DNA of 64,000 nt from Pseudomonadota bacterium (GTDB lineage: Bacteria > Pseudomonadota > Alphaproteobacteria > Caulobacterales > Aquidulcibacteraceae): NCBI GenBank assembly GCA_020161405.1, contig JAIUOD010000005.1:248001-312000 (forward strand). The letters run 5' to 3'. A program made the translations under genes and the position numbers. A model generated the notes under the pieces. The model was not told the DNA's origin. It worked only from the letters and a program-made list of their open reading frames with translations, and made no database searches. Positions 46,361-56,157 of the stretch are shown here, in pieces (within the stretch, counting starts at the first letter, position 1; every line of letters starts with the position of its first letter).

Positions 46361-49003
46361 ATGCGCAAAAAAACTAAACTATTTTATTCTACGCTATGTT
46401 CTTGTGTTTTTATGGCAAATTTTGCCATAGCTGCGCCAAAAACTTTTAAAAACATACCACAAGGCAAGTTACCCGAAACAATTTCCCCAATTTCATATAA
46501 AATTGATATGACAATCATCCCTGAAAAAGAAACTTTTTCAGGTCACACACAAATAAATGCAAAACTTAAAAGCCCAAGCAAATATATTTATATGCATGGG
46601 CGCGACCTTAGCTTTAGTTCGGCAAAAGCAATAGTTTCAGGCAAAGAATATATTGGCAAAGTTTCAATTGTTGATGCAACTGGCGTTATTCGTCTTGATT
46701 TTAATAGTGTTTTACCAAGGGGTGAAATCAAACTTGTTTTTGATTATACCGCATCTTTCACCGAAGATGCCGCAGGGCTTCACCGTGTAAAAGTTGGTGA
46801 TGATTATTATGCATGGACGCAATTTGAATCAATTGATGCGCGTGATGCATTCCCATCATTTGACGAACCAGGTTTTAAAATCCCATTTGATATAAGTATT
46901 GCCACAAAAAAAGGCTTTATGACTATATCAAATTCACCTGAAACAAAAACCCAAGAAGAAGGTGATTTGGTGCGTCATTATTTTGAAACCACCAAGCCAT
47001 TACCAACTTATTTGGTCGCCTTTGCGGTTGGCCCATTTGTTAGCGCATCAAGCATTGTTCCCCCAACACCACAGCGTTCAAAACCATTGCCAATTCGTGT
47101 GATTGCGACAAAGCCTAATAAAGACAAATTAGATTATGTTCTTGCCGAAACGCCGCGTATCGTCACCCTTCTTGAGGATTATTTTAACGAACCATTCCCA
47201 TACCCAAAGCTTGACCAAATTGGCTCACCAATCATGCCAGGGGCAATGGAAAATGCGGGGGCCGATATTTATAATGATTCAATAATCCTTTTAGATAAAA
47301 ATGCCCCAACATCGCAAAAGCAAGATTTTGGCATGATTGTTTCACATGAATTATCGCATCAATGGTTTGGCGATTATGTAACGCCAAAATGGTGGGATGA
47401 TATTTGGCTTAATGAAAGTTTTGCCAATTGGATGGGCTTTAAAATCGGCAATGAATGGCGCCCCGAATTAAATATTGGCGTTGGCGCAATTGATGAAGCC
47501 TTTAGCGCAATGAAAATAGATTCATTAAAAGCAGGCCGCCCAATCCATGAAAAAATTAAATATAATAAAGATATTGATCAAGCCTTTGATGAAATAACTT
47601 ATGGCAAGGGCGGACAAGTTGTTTCAATGATTGCATCTTATATGGGTGATGAGAAATTCCGCGATGGTGTAAGACTTCATATGAAACGTCATCCGCATGG
47701 CAATGCATCAACCAATGAATTTTTTGCAACCCTTGGGGATGCCGCGGGTGACAAACATATTCTGAAATCACTTAAAAGCTTTGTGGATCAACAAGGCGTT
47801 CCAATTATTGATATTAAGCGCAAAAATAATGAATTTATCGCCACTCAATCGCGATATTCACTTTATGGTACAAAATTAAAAGCGCAAAAATGGGAAATTC
47901 CTTTTTGCGTGCGCCAAAATGAAAATAAGAATTGCATAATGCTTGGTGATAAAGCGCAAAAACTGAATCTCAAAAATGATGTTTTTGTGCCAAATGCCGA
48001 TGGCCTTGGATATTATCGTTATAATCTTGAAGAAGCTGATTGGCGAAATCTTATTAATGTATCTAATGATATAAAGCCTGGTGAAGCATTGGCAATGCTT
48101 GATAGTTTGTGGGCAAATTTTCAAGCAGGAAGAAATAATTTCGGGGATTTATTACTTGCTGCACAAAAACTTGCGGATAATAAAAATTCAAATGTCGCCC
48201 TTAATAGTGCGTATCGCCTTTCAGGCTTAAGCCAAAAAGGCTTTATAAATAATTCTTCAAAAGGTGAATATCAAAAATTTATTCGCAATACATATGGGCC
48301 AAAATTAAATAAAATCGGAAGTGAAATATCACTTGGAAAATATTCAAATGATGACCCTGACTTGCAAAAATTACGCGCCCAATTAATCGCCCTTGTTGCC
48401 GATGATGGCGATGATAAAGAATTAAGAAACAATCTTAAAAAAGGCGCTTTGGAATTTTTGTCGGGTAATGAAAATGCACTTGACCCAAGCATTGCCAATA
48501 TTGCCATGAGTATTTTGGGGCAAGAAGGCGGCCTTGAAACAACAAAAACCCTTTTTGAAAAAATGAAAAATTCAAATGATACGGTTCAAAGAGGTTATTA
48601 TTTATCTGGCCTTGTTAGTGGTGGTAAAGAAAATACGAAATTTTTAATTGATAATTTCAATGATGAAAAATTACGCGCCTCTGATAAATTGGCAATTCTA
48701 AATGGGCTTATGAATAATTTGGATACGCGCGATTTTACCTATGAATGGTACAAGGTGAATTTCAATAAATTATCAAGCTCGATCGGTATTTTTTCGGCAA
48801 GTTCATTAACGCAAATGCCGGCAAATTTTTGTTCGGTTGCAAAAGCTGATGAACTTGAAAAATTATTGCGCCAAAAAGTTATTGCCGCAGGGCGCGGTGA
48901 ACTAGGATTTGATAGAATGATTGAAAACGTCAAATCATGCGGAAAATTAAAAGAATTGCAGCAAGAAAAAGTAAATGCAGGCCTTATAAAAGCTTCCTAT
49001 TAA
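46361..49003 (+). CDS. M1-family aminopeptidase, exported
   Basis: 880 residues from ATG 46361 (GGGGGATA upstream). Signal peptide MRKKTKLFYSTLCSCVFMANFAIA|AP. Metallopeptidase motifs: GAMEN (294-298), zinc site HELSH (329-333) and Glu352 in NESFANW. A C-terminal ERAP-like helical domain follows. It removes N-terminal amino acids, acting in the periplasm. Its stop overlaps the convergent Rieske gene by 4 bases. Confidence 0.93.
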   Translation: MRKKTKLFYSTLCSCVFMANFAIAAPKTFKNIPQGKLPETISPISYKIDMTIIPEKETFSGHTQINAKLKSPSKYIYMHGRDLSFSSAKAIVSGKEYIGKVSIVDATGVIRLDFNSVLPRGEIKLVFDYTASFTEDAAGLHRVKVGDDYYAWTQFESIDARDAFPSFDEPGFKIPFDISIATKKGFMTISNSPETKTQEEGDLVRHYFETTKPLPTYLVAFAVGPFVSASSIVPPTPQRSKPLPIRVIATKPNKDKLDYVLAETPRIVTLLEDYFNEPFPYPKLDQIGSPIMPGAMENAGADIYNDSIILLDKNAPTSQKQDFGMIVSHELSHQWFGDYVTPKWWDDIWLNESFANWMGFKIGNEWRPELNIGVGAIDEAFSAMKIDSLKAGRPIHEKIKYNKDIDQAFDEITYGKGGQVVSMIASYMGDEKFRDGVRLHMKRHPHGNASTNEFFATLGDAAGDKHILKSLKSFVDQQGVPIIDIKRKNNEFIATQSRYSLYGTKLKAQKWEIPFCVRQNENKNCIMLGDKAQKLNLKNDVFVPNADGLGYYRYNLEEADWRNLINVSNDIKPGEALAMLDSLWANFQAGRNNFGDLLLAAQKLADNKNSNVALNSAYRLSGLSQKGFINNSSKGEYQKFIRNTYGPKLNKIGSEISLGKYSNDDPDLQKLRAQLIALVADDGDDKELRNNLKKGALEFLSGNENALDPSIANIAMSILGQEGGLETTKTLFEKMKNSNDTVQRGYYLSGLVSGGKENTKFLIDNFNDEKLRASDKLAILNGLMNNLDTRDFTYEWYKVNFNKLSSSIGIFSASSLTQMPANFCSVAKADELEKLLRQKVIAAGRGELGFDRMIENVKSCGKLKELQQEKVNAGLIKASY

Positions 49004-49995
49004 AGATAAATCTCAAACGGGCCAATCGTCTTAGGTTCAAGTTTTTGACCATTATAAAGTTTTGAAAATGGCGCGCTTAGCATATCGGCATTTGATGTCT
49101 TAAAATGCGGTGCACCAAAATTTTCAATATTTTTGGCAAGCTCTTTTAAGGCGTCGGCATCTTGCTCGATAACTTTGAATAAAAATAGGCGAACTAAAAT
49201 TTCTTTAAGCCATAAAGGCCCGCGATATTTTGCCATTGAAAAACGCACCATAGAGCGCATTCGATTTTCAGTTTCAGGGACAAACCAAATTGTAACACAA
49301 TGTTGCAATCCTTTTTGTCCTTCCCACCTACCTTGGAAGCAAATTGGTGGGTAATAATGACCAATTGATTTGGTTCTTTTGCCTTCTAAAAACCTACTCA
49401 TGGCGCCAAAATCGGCATCTTGAATGTAGGTTGCGGCGAGTTTGTTTTCCGACAATTCAATAGTTTGCAAAACCTTTTGGCGTTTTGTTTTGTTTCTTAT
49501 AAAACCATCATGGATAAAATTAGTGTGAAATGGGTCAAGCACATTATCAAGTGCATCAAAAACCCGCGCTTTGGATGGCTTTAATTCCCACCAAAAAGAA
49601 TCAAATTCTTCATCATCTGGCATTTGTGGAAAATCAAAACTTGGGCGTGAATTATCAAGGCGCACAAAAACCGCACCCCATTTGATTTGTACTTCTAATG
49701 TTTCAAGCGAAAATTTGCTTAAATCACATTTTCCAATTCCAGGGATATTGCGGCATTTACCATTTTCAAACTCCCAACCATGATAGGGGCAAACCAAAGC
49801 ATTATTTTCAATCCTGCCGTTTGATAATGGATAATTGCGATGCGGGCATCTATCAAGTGCGGCCATTATTTCATTATTTTGGCGCCAAATTACAATTGGC
49901 TTGCCACCAATCATTCGCCTTATCGGTTTATTTTTAAGGCTTTTAAGGGTTATAAGCGGAATAAAGCAACTTTCCAATTGAGACGGATAACTCAT
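49000..49995 (-). CDS. Rieske non-heme iron oxygenase (last gene of the ketosynthase operon)
   Basis: 331 residues. Rieske [2Fe-2S] site CPH (Cys50, His52) and CPYHGW (Cys69, His72). The mononuclear iron site is DNVLDPFHTNFIHDG with His157 and His162. It resembles the phthalate/VanA or choline-monooxygenase side of the family. As the final gene of the operon it probably oxidises (hydroxylates or demethylates) the pathway product. The start is fixed by ATGA overlap with the upstream gene. Confidence 0.9.
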   Translation of the reverse strand: MSYPSQLESCFIPLITLKSLKNKPIRRMIGGKPIVIWRQNNEIMAALDRCPHRNYPLSNGRIENNALVCPYHGWEFENGKCRNIPGIGKCDLSKFSLETLEVQIKWGAVFVRLDNSRPSFDFPQMPDDEEFDSFWWELKPSKARVFDALDNVLDPFHTNFIHDGFIRNKTKRQKVLQTIELSENKLAATYIQDADFGAMSRFLEGKRTKSIGHYYPPICFQGRWEGQKGLQHCVTIWFVPETENRMRSMVRFSMAKYRGPLWLKEILVRLFLFKVIEQDADALKELAKNIENFGAPHFKTSNADMLSAPFSKLYNGQKLEPKTIGPFEIYL

Positions 49996-51020
49996 TTATT
50001 CGCTGCCTTTAAAATTTCATTTTCAAAAGAACGAAGCACTTTGGCAATCATTGAATAACCAAAACGCCGCCATGAAGGTAAATGATCATCAATAACCAAA
50101 ATATATTCCATCATCGCAATTGCGCCACGGTTTTTTTTAAAAATTGGTGCGCCTGCCGAATGATTAAGCGCAAGTTTGGCCTTCATCGCAATCATTGGCG
50201 CAACGCACATTATGGCGCGATAAAGCGGGATAGATGAATTTTTATCATAACCAAGAATAGGGCAAGCAAGTACATTATCGCTTTTTTGCGTGGCACAAAA
50301 TGCCAAAACTTTACCACTTTTTGAGTGAATTACATGAAAACGCAAAACATCTGATTCAATTAAATCACGCAAATATTCAATGGAATAATCGGGATTATGT
50401 AATGAATATTTTTGCAAATATAAATCATCATATAATTCTTTACACCGTGCCAAAACATCATCGGGAATTGATTTTGTGTAATTTTTTAATTCAATGTCAT
50501 TATCTTCGAAAATTTTTAAATCGGCCTTTGTATCTGTACGTGAATACCATTGTTCTTCAACATCATTCATAACAAAAATAACGCGTGATGGGATAAGGCG
50601 GAATTTATTTTCGCGCCCACGAAAATTCATACTATTTATCGAACGAATTATTATTGCATGTTTTGGAAATTGCGCTTTAAGGCTTTCGGTATTTTTTAGA
50701 ACCCGCGCAATATCACCCTTATTGTAAATTGTGGTCGAAAAGCCAAAATGCGATGGGTAAATGGCCTCATTAATTTGAAATAATTTACCAAAGCCTTGAA
50801 AACAAAAACTAAGAGCTGAAAATAAAAAGCCTTTAAACCCCATTTTTTCGCGTGCAATTTCTTCACGAAGCATGGGGCCAAGTGCAATTGTTTGCGATAA
50901 TGTCCAAGTCTTAGTGCCTTTTTGTGGCACGGCAATCGCAAAATTACGTGTTCCAAGTTTTGAAACTTTAAAAGTTAGATTTGCGTTTTTAATTGGTTTC
51001 AAGGTCAAAATTACATTCAA
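49992..51020 (-). CDS. GNAT/FemAB-like protein in the ketosynthase operon
   Basis: About 342 residues, function not known. The C-terminal half looks like a GNAT or FemAB-type acyltransferase: FHVIHSKSGKVLAFCATQ, LNHSAGAPIFKKNRGA and MMEYILVIDDHLPSWRR. The N-terminal part is different and has no match I recognise. The most 5' start is a TTG that overlaps the ATP-grasp gene by 32 bases; other TTG codons just downstream are possible, so the true N-terminus is uncertain. It may transfer an aminoacyl or acyl group onto the pathway product. Confidence 0.6.
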   Translation of the reverse strand: MNVILTLKPIKNANLTFKVSKLGTRNFAIAVPQKGTKTWTLSQTIALGPMLREEIAREKMGFKGFLFSALSFCFQGFGKLFQINEAIYPSHFGFSTTIYNKGDIARVLKNTESLKAQFPKHAIIIRSINSMNFRGRENKFRLIPSRVIFVMNDVEEQWYSRTDTKADLKIFEDNDIELKNYTKSIPDDVLARCKELYDDLYLQKYSLHNPDYSIEYLRDLIESDVLRFHVIHSKSGKVLAFCATQKSDNVLACPILGYDKNSSIPLYRAIMCVAPMIAMKAKLALNHSAGAPIFKKNRGAIAMMEYILVIDDHLPSWRRFGYSMIAKVLRSFENEILKAANK

Positions 51021-52086
51021 TATCGTGGGTTAAAAACTGTGAAAGGCTTTGCTGCTTTATAATTGCGTGTAAACTATGTCTAATCATATCTAATAATGCC
51101 AAAATATTGCGTTTTTCGTAAACATTTTTTGCATTTTGAATATCTTCTAGCAGTTTTTTTATTTTACCCCTTTTTATTGCCAATGGTATGCCTAAAAACA
51201 TCATTGCCAAACCAATATATTTTGCGCTTGATTTAATTGTGATTTTTTTGTTTTCAATGATTGCTTTTATAATTTCAAAATCATCATCAATTAGCAAATG
51301 AAGCCCCGAACTTGCACGCGGATTGCATTCAATAAGATAAAGATTTCCATCATTTGCAATGCGCAAATCACATGAAATTTGCCCAGTATAATTTGATTTT
51401 TGCACAATTTTAGCGGCAATTGCCAATGCTTTGGCATTTGTCTTTTCATCACAAGGCGCAAAATAAAAACTTGCCCCACCTTTAGTGCGCCAATCGGATG
51501 AATAAGATGAAAAGGCACAAATCGCGCCATTTTTCGCGATTGCATAGAATGAAATATCAATGCCCTTTATATATTCTTGGGCAATGATTGGGTTTTGCGA
51601 ATTTTGTTTGGGTAAAGATTTTGGGCGAATAAAAACATTTTCGCCAAAGCGTGAAAACTCATTTTTGAAAACTAATTCATTGGGGCTTTCATCGCCGCGC
51701 ATTATCCATGTTTTTGGCACATTTAAACCAATTGATTTAGCAAATTCAATGAAGCGTAATTTGGAATGAAGCATCATTAATATTGATAAATCAGGAGCAA
51801 AAAGCGGGATATTATGTGATTTTGCAAGTTTGGCGAAATGAAAAACTTCCTCATTCATCGCAATTATTATATCGGGCTTAAATTCACTATTTATCGCCAA
51901 AATATCAGCGCAGAATTTTTCATAATTTAATGCTGGCGCATCATAAATATGAAATTTTTCACAAAGGCCGTCGAAAACTAGAGGTTTGAAAGTATCGGCG
52001 GCGCGAAATTCAATTTCATGAAATTTAAAAGCACGCGCCAAATCCATTGCAACAGGGCTTCGTGCGCCACATAAAAGCACTTTCAT
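50989..52086 (-). CDS. ATP-grasp ligase in the ketosynthase operon
   Basis: 365 residues from ATG 52086 (AGGTGG upstream; ATGA with the preceding stop). Pre-ATP domain (KVLLCGARSPVAMDLARAFK), ATP-grasp motifs (FIRPKSLPKQ, IIAQEYIKGIDISFYA) and the magnesium loop YLIECNPRASSG. Members couple a carboxylate to an amine or thiol with ATP. Similar to carbamoyl-phosphate-synthase-like ligases in peptide or natural-product clusters. Substrate unknown. Confidence 0.85.
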   Translation of the reverse strand: MKVLLCGARSPVAMDLARAFKFHEIEFRAADTFKPLVFDGLCEKFHIYDAPALNYEKFCADILAINSEFKPDIIIAMNEEVFHFAKLAKSHNIPLFAPDLSILMMLHSKLRFIEFAKSIGLNVPKTWIMRGDESPNELVFKNEFSRFGENVFIRPKSLPKQNSQNPIIAQEYIKGIDISFYAIAKNGAICAFSSYSSDWRTKGGASFYFAPCDEKTNAKALAIAAKIVQKSNYTGQISCDLRIANDGNLYLIECNPRASSGLHLLIDDDFEIIKAIIENKKITIKSSAKYIGLAMMFLGIPLAIKRGKIKKLLEDIQNAKNVYEKRNILALLDMIRHSLHAIIKQQSLSQFLTHDIECNFDLETN

Positions 52087-53276
52087 GGTCGCCACCTAAT
52101 ATGCCGTCGTTTTGGGAAATCTAATTGGCGATTATAGGGTTTACGTATGAATTTAAGCCCCAAAAATGAAAGCGCATTTTCAATTATTTCATAATCATTT
52201 TCTTGTTCACAATAAATTTCTATATTTTCTTTGCTGGCGCTTAAAATCCAATCATGTTCGGGGTTTACAAGTGGGGCGATGATATTTTCAATTTCCCACG
52301 GAAGATATTCTTTATCTAAATGCCAAATATCAGATTTGCGCCCAATATGTTCAACACATTTAAAACCTGAGCCACAATCACAATTTTTAAAATCTATCAT
52401 ATCATCAAGGCCAAGCTTTATGATTGCTTGGGATTTTCGTTTAAAGTCGCTTATTATCGGCCTATATGCGCCATTTTTTAAATCTTCAAATTCAAAGAAA
52501 ATATTATCTTCATTAAGATGAAGGTTTCCTTTTTCACATGGTGCACCCAAAAACCCTTCCGTTGCCTGATAAAGGGGTGCAGGATTTATTCCAAGGCGCG
52601 AATGAATGAATGTTCGCTCGAAAGAATTCATATTTTCTGCGCCATAGAAAACCCTACTTAGATTTGCCCATTTATAATGCCCCTTGGCAATCGCCAAAAG
52701 GATTTGTGTGGGTGCAATTAGAATATCAGGGGCAAAATGCGCGATATTTTTTGCAATTTCTTCACGCTCTAATGAAAGTGGAAAAAACCTAAAATCAATT
52801 GCCTTTGGCGTATTATAAAGCGAATTACCCGCACGCAAGCAAAGGGCAATTTTGCGCACTTTCAAAAGCTCTAAAGGTTTAAAAACCTTACCCAAAATCT
52901 GCCCTAAATATGATGCACGTTCATAACCATTCGTAAGGAAAAGTCCACGATTTTGCCCAGATGTTCCGGTTGAAAACCCCGCCACTAAATCATTTTTAAG
53001 TGCAGATTTTTGACCGTTTTCACTTTGCTGCGCCGCATTTTGTGCATCAATAATTGTGATATTCTCACAATTTAATTCTTCAAAATTGGCGCGAAAAGTT
53101 TTTATATCTATTTGGGGAAAATCGTCAAAATTTTGAATATTTTTATAAAAAGGAAACTTAAGTGCAAAATGGGGCAGGTTTTTTAAATATTTTTTTTGCA
53201 ATTCCTCAATTTGAATGCGCGTTTTTTTTAAATTTTTGCGTGCATTGAAATATGAAATTAAAGTTGCAAGGCGCAT
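52083..53276 (-). CDS. Adenylate-forming enzyme (F390-synthetase/PaaK-like)
   Basis: 397 residues from ATG 53276 (TAATG overlap with the MBL stop). The phosphate loop is STGTSGQNRG (102-111). A Cys-rich motif (NCDCGSGFKCVEHIGRKSDI) follows toward the end, then the C-terminal subdomain. It matches the clade of adenylate-forming proteins annotated as F390-synthetase-related, which is known from similar gene sets but not characterised to my knowledge. It should activate a carboxylic acid as acyl-AMP. Confidence 0.8.
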   Translation of the reverse strand: MRLATLISYFNARKNLKKTRIQIEELQKKYLKNLPHFALKFPFYKNIQNFDDFPQIDIKTFRANFEELNCENITIIDAQNAAQQSENGQKSALKNDLVAGFSTGTSGQNRGLFLTNGYERASYLGQILGKVFKPLELLKVRKIALCLRAGNSLYNTPKAIDFRFFPLSLEREEIAKNIAHFAPDILIAPTQILLAIAKGHYKWANLSRVFYGAENMNSFERTFIHSRLGINPAPLYQATEGFLGAPCEKGNLHLNEDNIFFEFEDLKNGAYRPIISDFKRKSQAIIKLGLDDMIDFKNCDCGSGFKCVEHIGRKSDIWHLDKEYLPWEIENIIAPLVNPEHDWILSASKENIEIYCEQENDYEIIENALSFLGLKFIRKPYNRQLDFPKRRHIRWRP

Positions 53277-54109
53277 TAATGCCCCCAGCGACCATAGGTT
53301 TCGACGCAATGTGAAGGTATTATTTCTAACCTATCGCGCGAATTTCTACGAAGAACCGATATTTTATTCAACGTATCCTTATATTTCGGTACATTTCCTA
53401 AAAGACCAATGGTAATATTCGGGGGTGGAATATTTTCTTCAACCGCCTTCATCGACCATGCCGCATCACCAATGAAGAAAATTGGTTTATCTTTCGTGCG
53501 CGCAATAAGACCCCAATGGCCCTTGCAATGACCGTCTAATTCAACCGCTAATAAAGAATTATCACCCAATAAATCCACGCCCCATAAAAATGGTGCAAAT
53601 TCATTTGGCAAGGCAATTCTTTCATAATCTTCGTAAAATTTGGCGCGGCATTCAATTCTTGGAGGGATTAGGTCTGATAAAATCCCTGCTTTAGTGCGCG
53701 AAAAACGATTGCCGATTTTGGTTTGTTTTAACCCTTCTTTGGCGCAAAATATTTTTGCCAATGGGAAATTGCGTAACCCTGCAATATGGTCACCATGAAA
53801 ATGGGATATTATTATTGCTTTAATATCATTTGGCGCGAAATTATATTTTTCAAGCGCATTAACAATTGATTGGCTCTCATCATATTGGATTGGGGTTGCC
53901 ATGCGATATAGGCGTTCGGGAAAGGGTTTGGTCGCTTCTAAAAACGCACTATCATAACCAGTGTCAAAAATAATCGGGCCAAACGTTTCGTGAATCAAAA
54001 GGCCAACAAGTGCGGGAAATTCGTGGCAGGCAAGTGAACCACCCTTAATTGTCATAAAGCCAGGGTGCTGGCATGATCCGATTTTAAGAAGTTTCCAATC
54101 ACATATCAT
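53276..54109 (-). CDS. Metallo-beta-lactamase-fold hydrolase
   Basis: 277 residues. The metal motif is HFHGDH (His103, His105, Asp107, His108), followed by IFFIGDAAWSM where the bridging Asp is expected and a C-terminal SHC-VET element. Resembles lactonase or thioesterase-like members. In the operon it may hydrolyse a thioester or lactone. ATGA overlap with the reductase gene fixes the start. Confidence 0.9.
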   Translation of the reverse strand: MICDWKLLKIGSCQHPGFMTIKGGSLACHEFPALVGLLIHETFGPIIFDTGYDSAFLEATKPFPERLYRMATPIQYDESQSIVNALEKYNFAPNDIKAIIISHFHGDHIAGLRNFPLAKIFCAKEGLKQTKIGNRFSRTKAGILSDLIPPRIECRAKFYEDYERIALPNEFAPFLWGVDLLGDNSLLAVELDGHCKGHWGLIARTKDKPIFFIGDAAWSMKAVEENIPPPNITIGLLGNVPKYKDTLNKISVLRRNSRDRLEIIPSHCVETYGRWGH

Positions 54110-55092
54110 GCCCCACCCCGCAAATTTCTGGCAATTTCAACCGCTGTTTCAAATGCATTATATTGGGGGCTATAGTTTAACTTATCGCGCGCTTTTGCAA
54201 GGTCAAAAGTTTGCGAAAAACTAAGGGCGCACAGTGAATATTGTGTCAAAGGTGGTTCGGGATAATTTGGCAAAATCTTGCAAATATTTTCAACCGCACC
54301 AATTATAGGCTTTACCAATTCATAATTCAGATTTATGAACTTAACCTCCTTATTCATCGCATTTGCAATATCTTCAATCATGTTTTTAAGTGGCATAGAT
54401 TGCCCACCCGAAATATTGAAAATTTCACCGCCAATCGCTTCATATTTTTGCGCACAAAGATGAATTGCATTTGCAATATCGCGCACATCACTTGGTTCAA
54501 TTAGTGCGTTGCCATTATTGAAAAGTGGGAATTTGCCTTTTTCAATTAGCCTTAAAAAACGTGGTAATAATACATTATCATTTGGGCCAATAATTGCGCG
54601 TGGGCGAATGATTATGGTTTTAAAATTATCACTATTTTCGCCTTTCACAATTTGTTCCGCCATTGCCTTTGTCTTGGCATAATCATTCATAAAAATTTCT
54701 GGTAATGCATCGTTTTCTATAAGGCCAATTTGATTTTTTTCGCGCGCATAAACCGAGGGTGAGGAGATAAAAATAAAGGCGCTAACCCCATTTTCTTTAG
54801 ATGCATTCAAAAGTTTTTGCGTCGCGCCAACATTAATATCAAAAAAATCCTTATAGCGCCCCCAAGGTGATGAAAGTGCGGCGGCGTGAATTACAAAATC
54901 AATATTTTTAAGGCATTTCGCAAAATCAAAATTATTCAAATCTGCTTCAATGAATAGCGCGCCTTTTGCTTTGATTTTTTCACCCGCTTTAAGATTGCGC
55001 CCAAGTGCAATTGTTTCAAAACCTTCGAAAACAAATTTTTCAACCAAGGCAAGGCCAAGGCCACCTGTTGCGCCCGTGATTAAAACCCTCAT
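54106..55092 (-). CDS. NAD-dependent epimerase/dehydratase (3beta-HSD-like reductase)
   Basis: 328 residues. Rossmann motif GATGGLGLA (7-15), Ser110/Ser111 and Tyr138-x-x-x-Lys142 (YAKTK). Extended SDR, in the branch that includes 3beta-hydroxysteroid dehydrogenases and OleD-type beta-keto acid reductases. It would reduce the beta-keto product of the ketosynthase. Overlaps both neighbours by 4 bases. Confidence 0.88.
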   Translation of the reverse strand: MRVLITGATGGLGLALVEKFVFEGFETIALGRNLKAGEKIKAKGALFIEADLNNFDFAKCLKNIDFVIHAAALSSPWGRYKDFFDINVGATQKLLNASKENGVSAFIFISSPSVYAREKNQIGLIENDALPEIFMNDYAKTKAMAEQIVKGENSDNFKTIIIRPRAIIGPNDNVLLPRFLRLIEKGKFPLFNNGNALIEPSDVRDIANAIHLCAQKYEAIGGEIFNISGGQSMPLKNMIEDIANAMNKEVKFINLNYELVKPIIGAVENICKILPNYPEPPLTQYSLCALSFSQTFDLAKARDKLNYSPQYNAFETAVEIARNLRGGA

Positions 55093-56087
55093 ATTCTAAT
55101 CACCATTGCGCCAATTGAAATGCCCGCAGATGTGCCAAGCATTAAGACATTTGAACCCGTCTTCAACATTCCACTTTTGTGCGCATGATATAAGGCATTT
55201 GGTAAAGATGCGGCAATTTGATTGCCAAAAGTGTCAAAAATATCGACCACACGTTCAGGGCGGGTTTTTAAAACATTACGCAAAAATTCAAGGCCAGGGG
55301 CGGAAGCCTGATGGGCAATTACAACATCAATCTCATCAAGTGTAACCTGCGCCATTTTAAGGGTTTCGGATAAGGTGCGCGGCAAATATTTGCCAGCCGC
55401 ACGAAAAATCCCGAATGCATCCATATAAAATTTTGCACCTTCTTTTAAGGCTTCATAACCATCATCAATACGAATTTTTGTACCGCCCGCGCGTAAATGT
55501 GCGGTATCAATTCCTGATGAATAGGTTTTGAAATTACTGGCTAAAATAAGGCCGCCATTTTCATCATCATGCGCTTCAACACAAATAGCTGCGGCACCAT
55601 CGCCAAAAATTGCCGATGCATGGGGCTGTGAATAATCAAGGCCACATGATGCAATGTCTGATGCAAAAATAAGTGCGCGTTTAATCATTCCTGTTGCAAT
55701 ATATTGCGCAGCAATTTCAAAAGCACTTAGGAATGAAAGGCAGGTCATATTAACATCAAAACATTTAATGCCTGATTTTTCCAAACCCAATTCTTTTTGA
55801 ACAAAAACCGATGTTGAGGGAATTGGTTGTTCCATGACCCCACAGCCACCGATTAAAACATCAAAACTATCCCAATTTGCCATTTTAAGCGCTTCTTCAC
55901 AGGCGCGCGCCGCCATGAAAGATGTGGTTTCTTGGCGGTTTGCAATTGGGCGTTCGGTGATTGAAAATTTTTCATTGGTCCAACCTAATGATTGATTGAA
56001 AAGCGAATCTAATTCAGTTGATTGGCAGCTTTTTTGAGGGCGATAATGGCCAAAGCCTGTTATTTTTGCTTTGATAGGTTTATGCAT
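55089..56087 (-). CDS. Beta-ketoacyl synthase III-like (FabH/OleA-like)
   Basis: 332 residues. Thiolase-fold catalytic triad: Cys116 (DVNMTCLSFLS), His259 (VVIAHQASAPG) and Asn289 (FGNQIAASLP). It condenses acyl thioesters. The distance from chain-elongating FabH in the N-terminal region and the company of an SDR and an adenylate-forming enzyme point to a specialised role, as for OleA in olefin synthesis. First gene of a seven-gene operon. No ACP is in the window. Confidence 0.9.
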   Translation of the reverse strand: MHKPIKAKITGFGHYRPQKSCQSTELDSLFNQSLGWTNEKFSITERPIANRQETTSFMAARACEEALKMANWDSFDVLIGGCGVMEQPIPSTSVFVQKELGLEKSGIKCFDVNMTCLSFLSAFEIAAQYIATGMIKRALIFASDIASCGLDYSQPHASAIFGDGAAAICVEAHDDENGGLILASNFKTYSSGIDTAHLRAGGTKIRIDDGYEALKEGAKFYMDAFGIFRAAGKYLPRTLSETLKMAQVTLDEIDVVIAHQASAPGLEFLRNVLKTRPERVVDIFDTFGNQIAASLPNALYHAHKSGMLKTGSNVLMLGTSAGISIGAMVIRI

Positions 56088-56157
56088 TTATTCAGTATCC
56101 TAAATATATCTTAGAACAGTTTTTTTCTAATGGAAACAATGTTTTTATGCGTTTTGC

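Noticed and set aside
51014..51016. ATG near the start of the GNAT-like gene
   Set aside because: It is out of frame with the protein.
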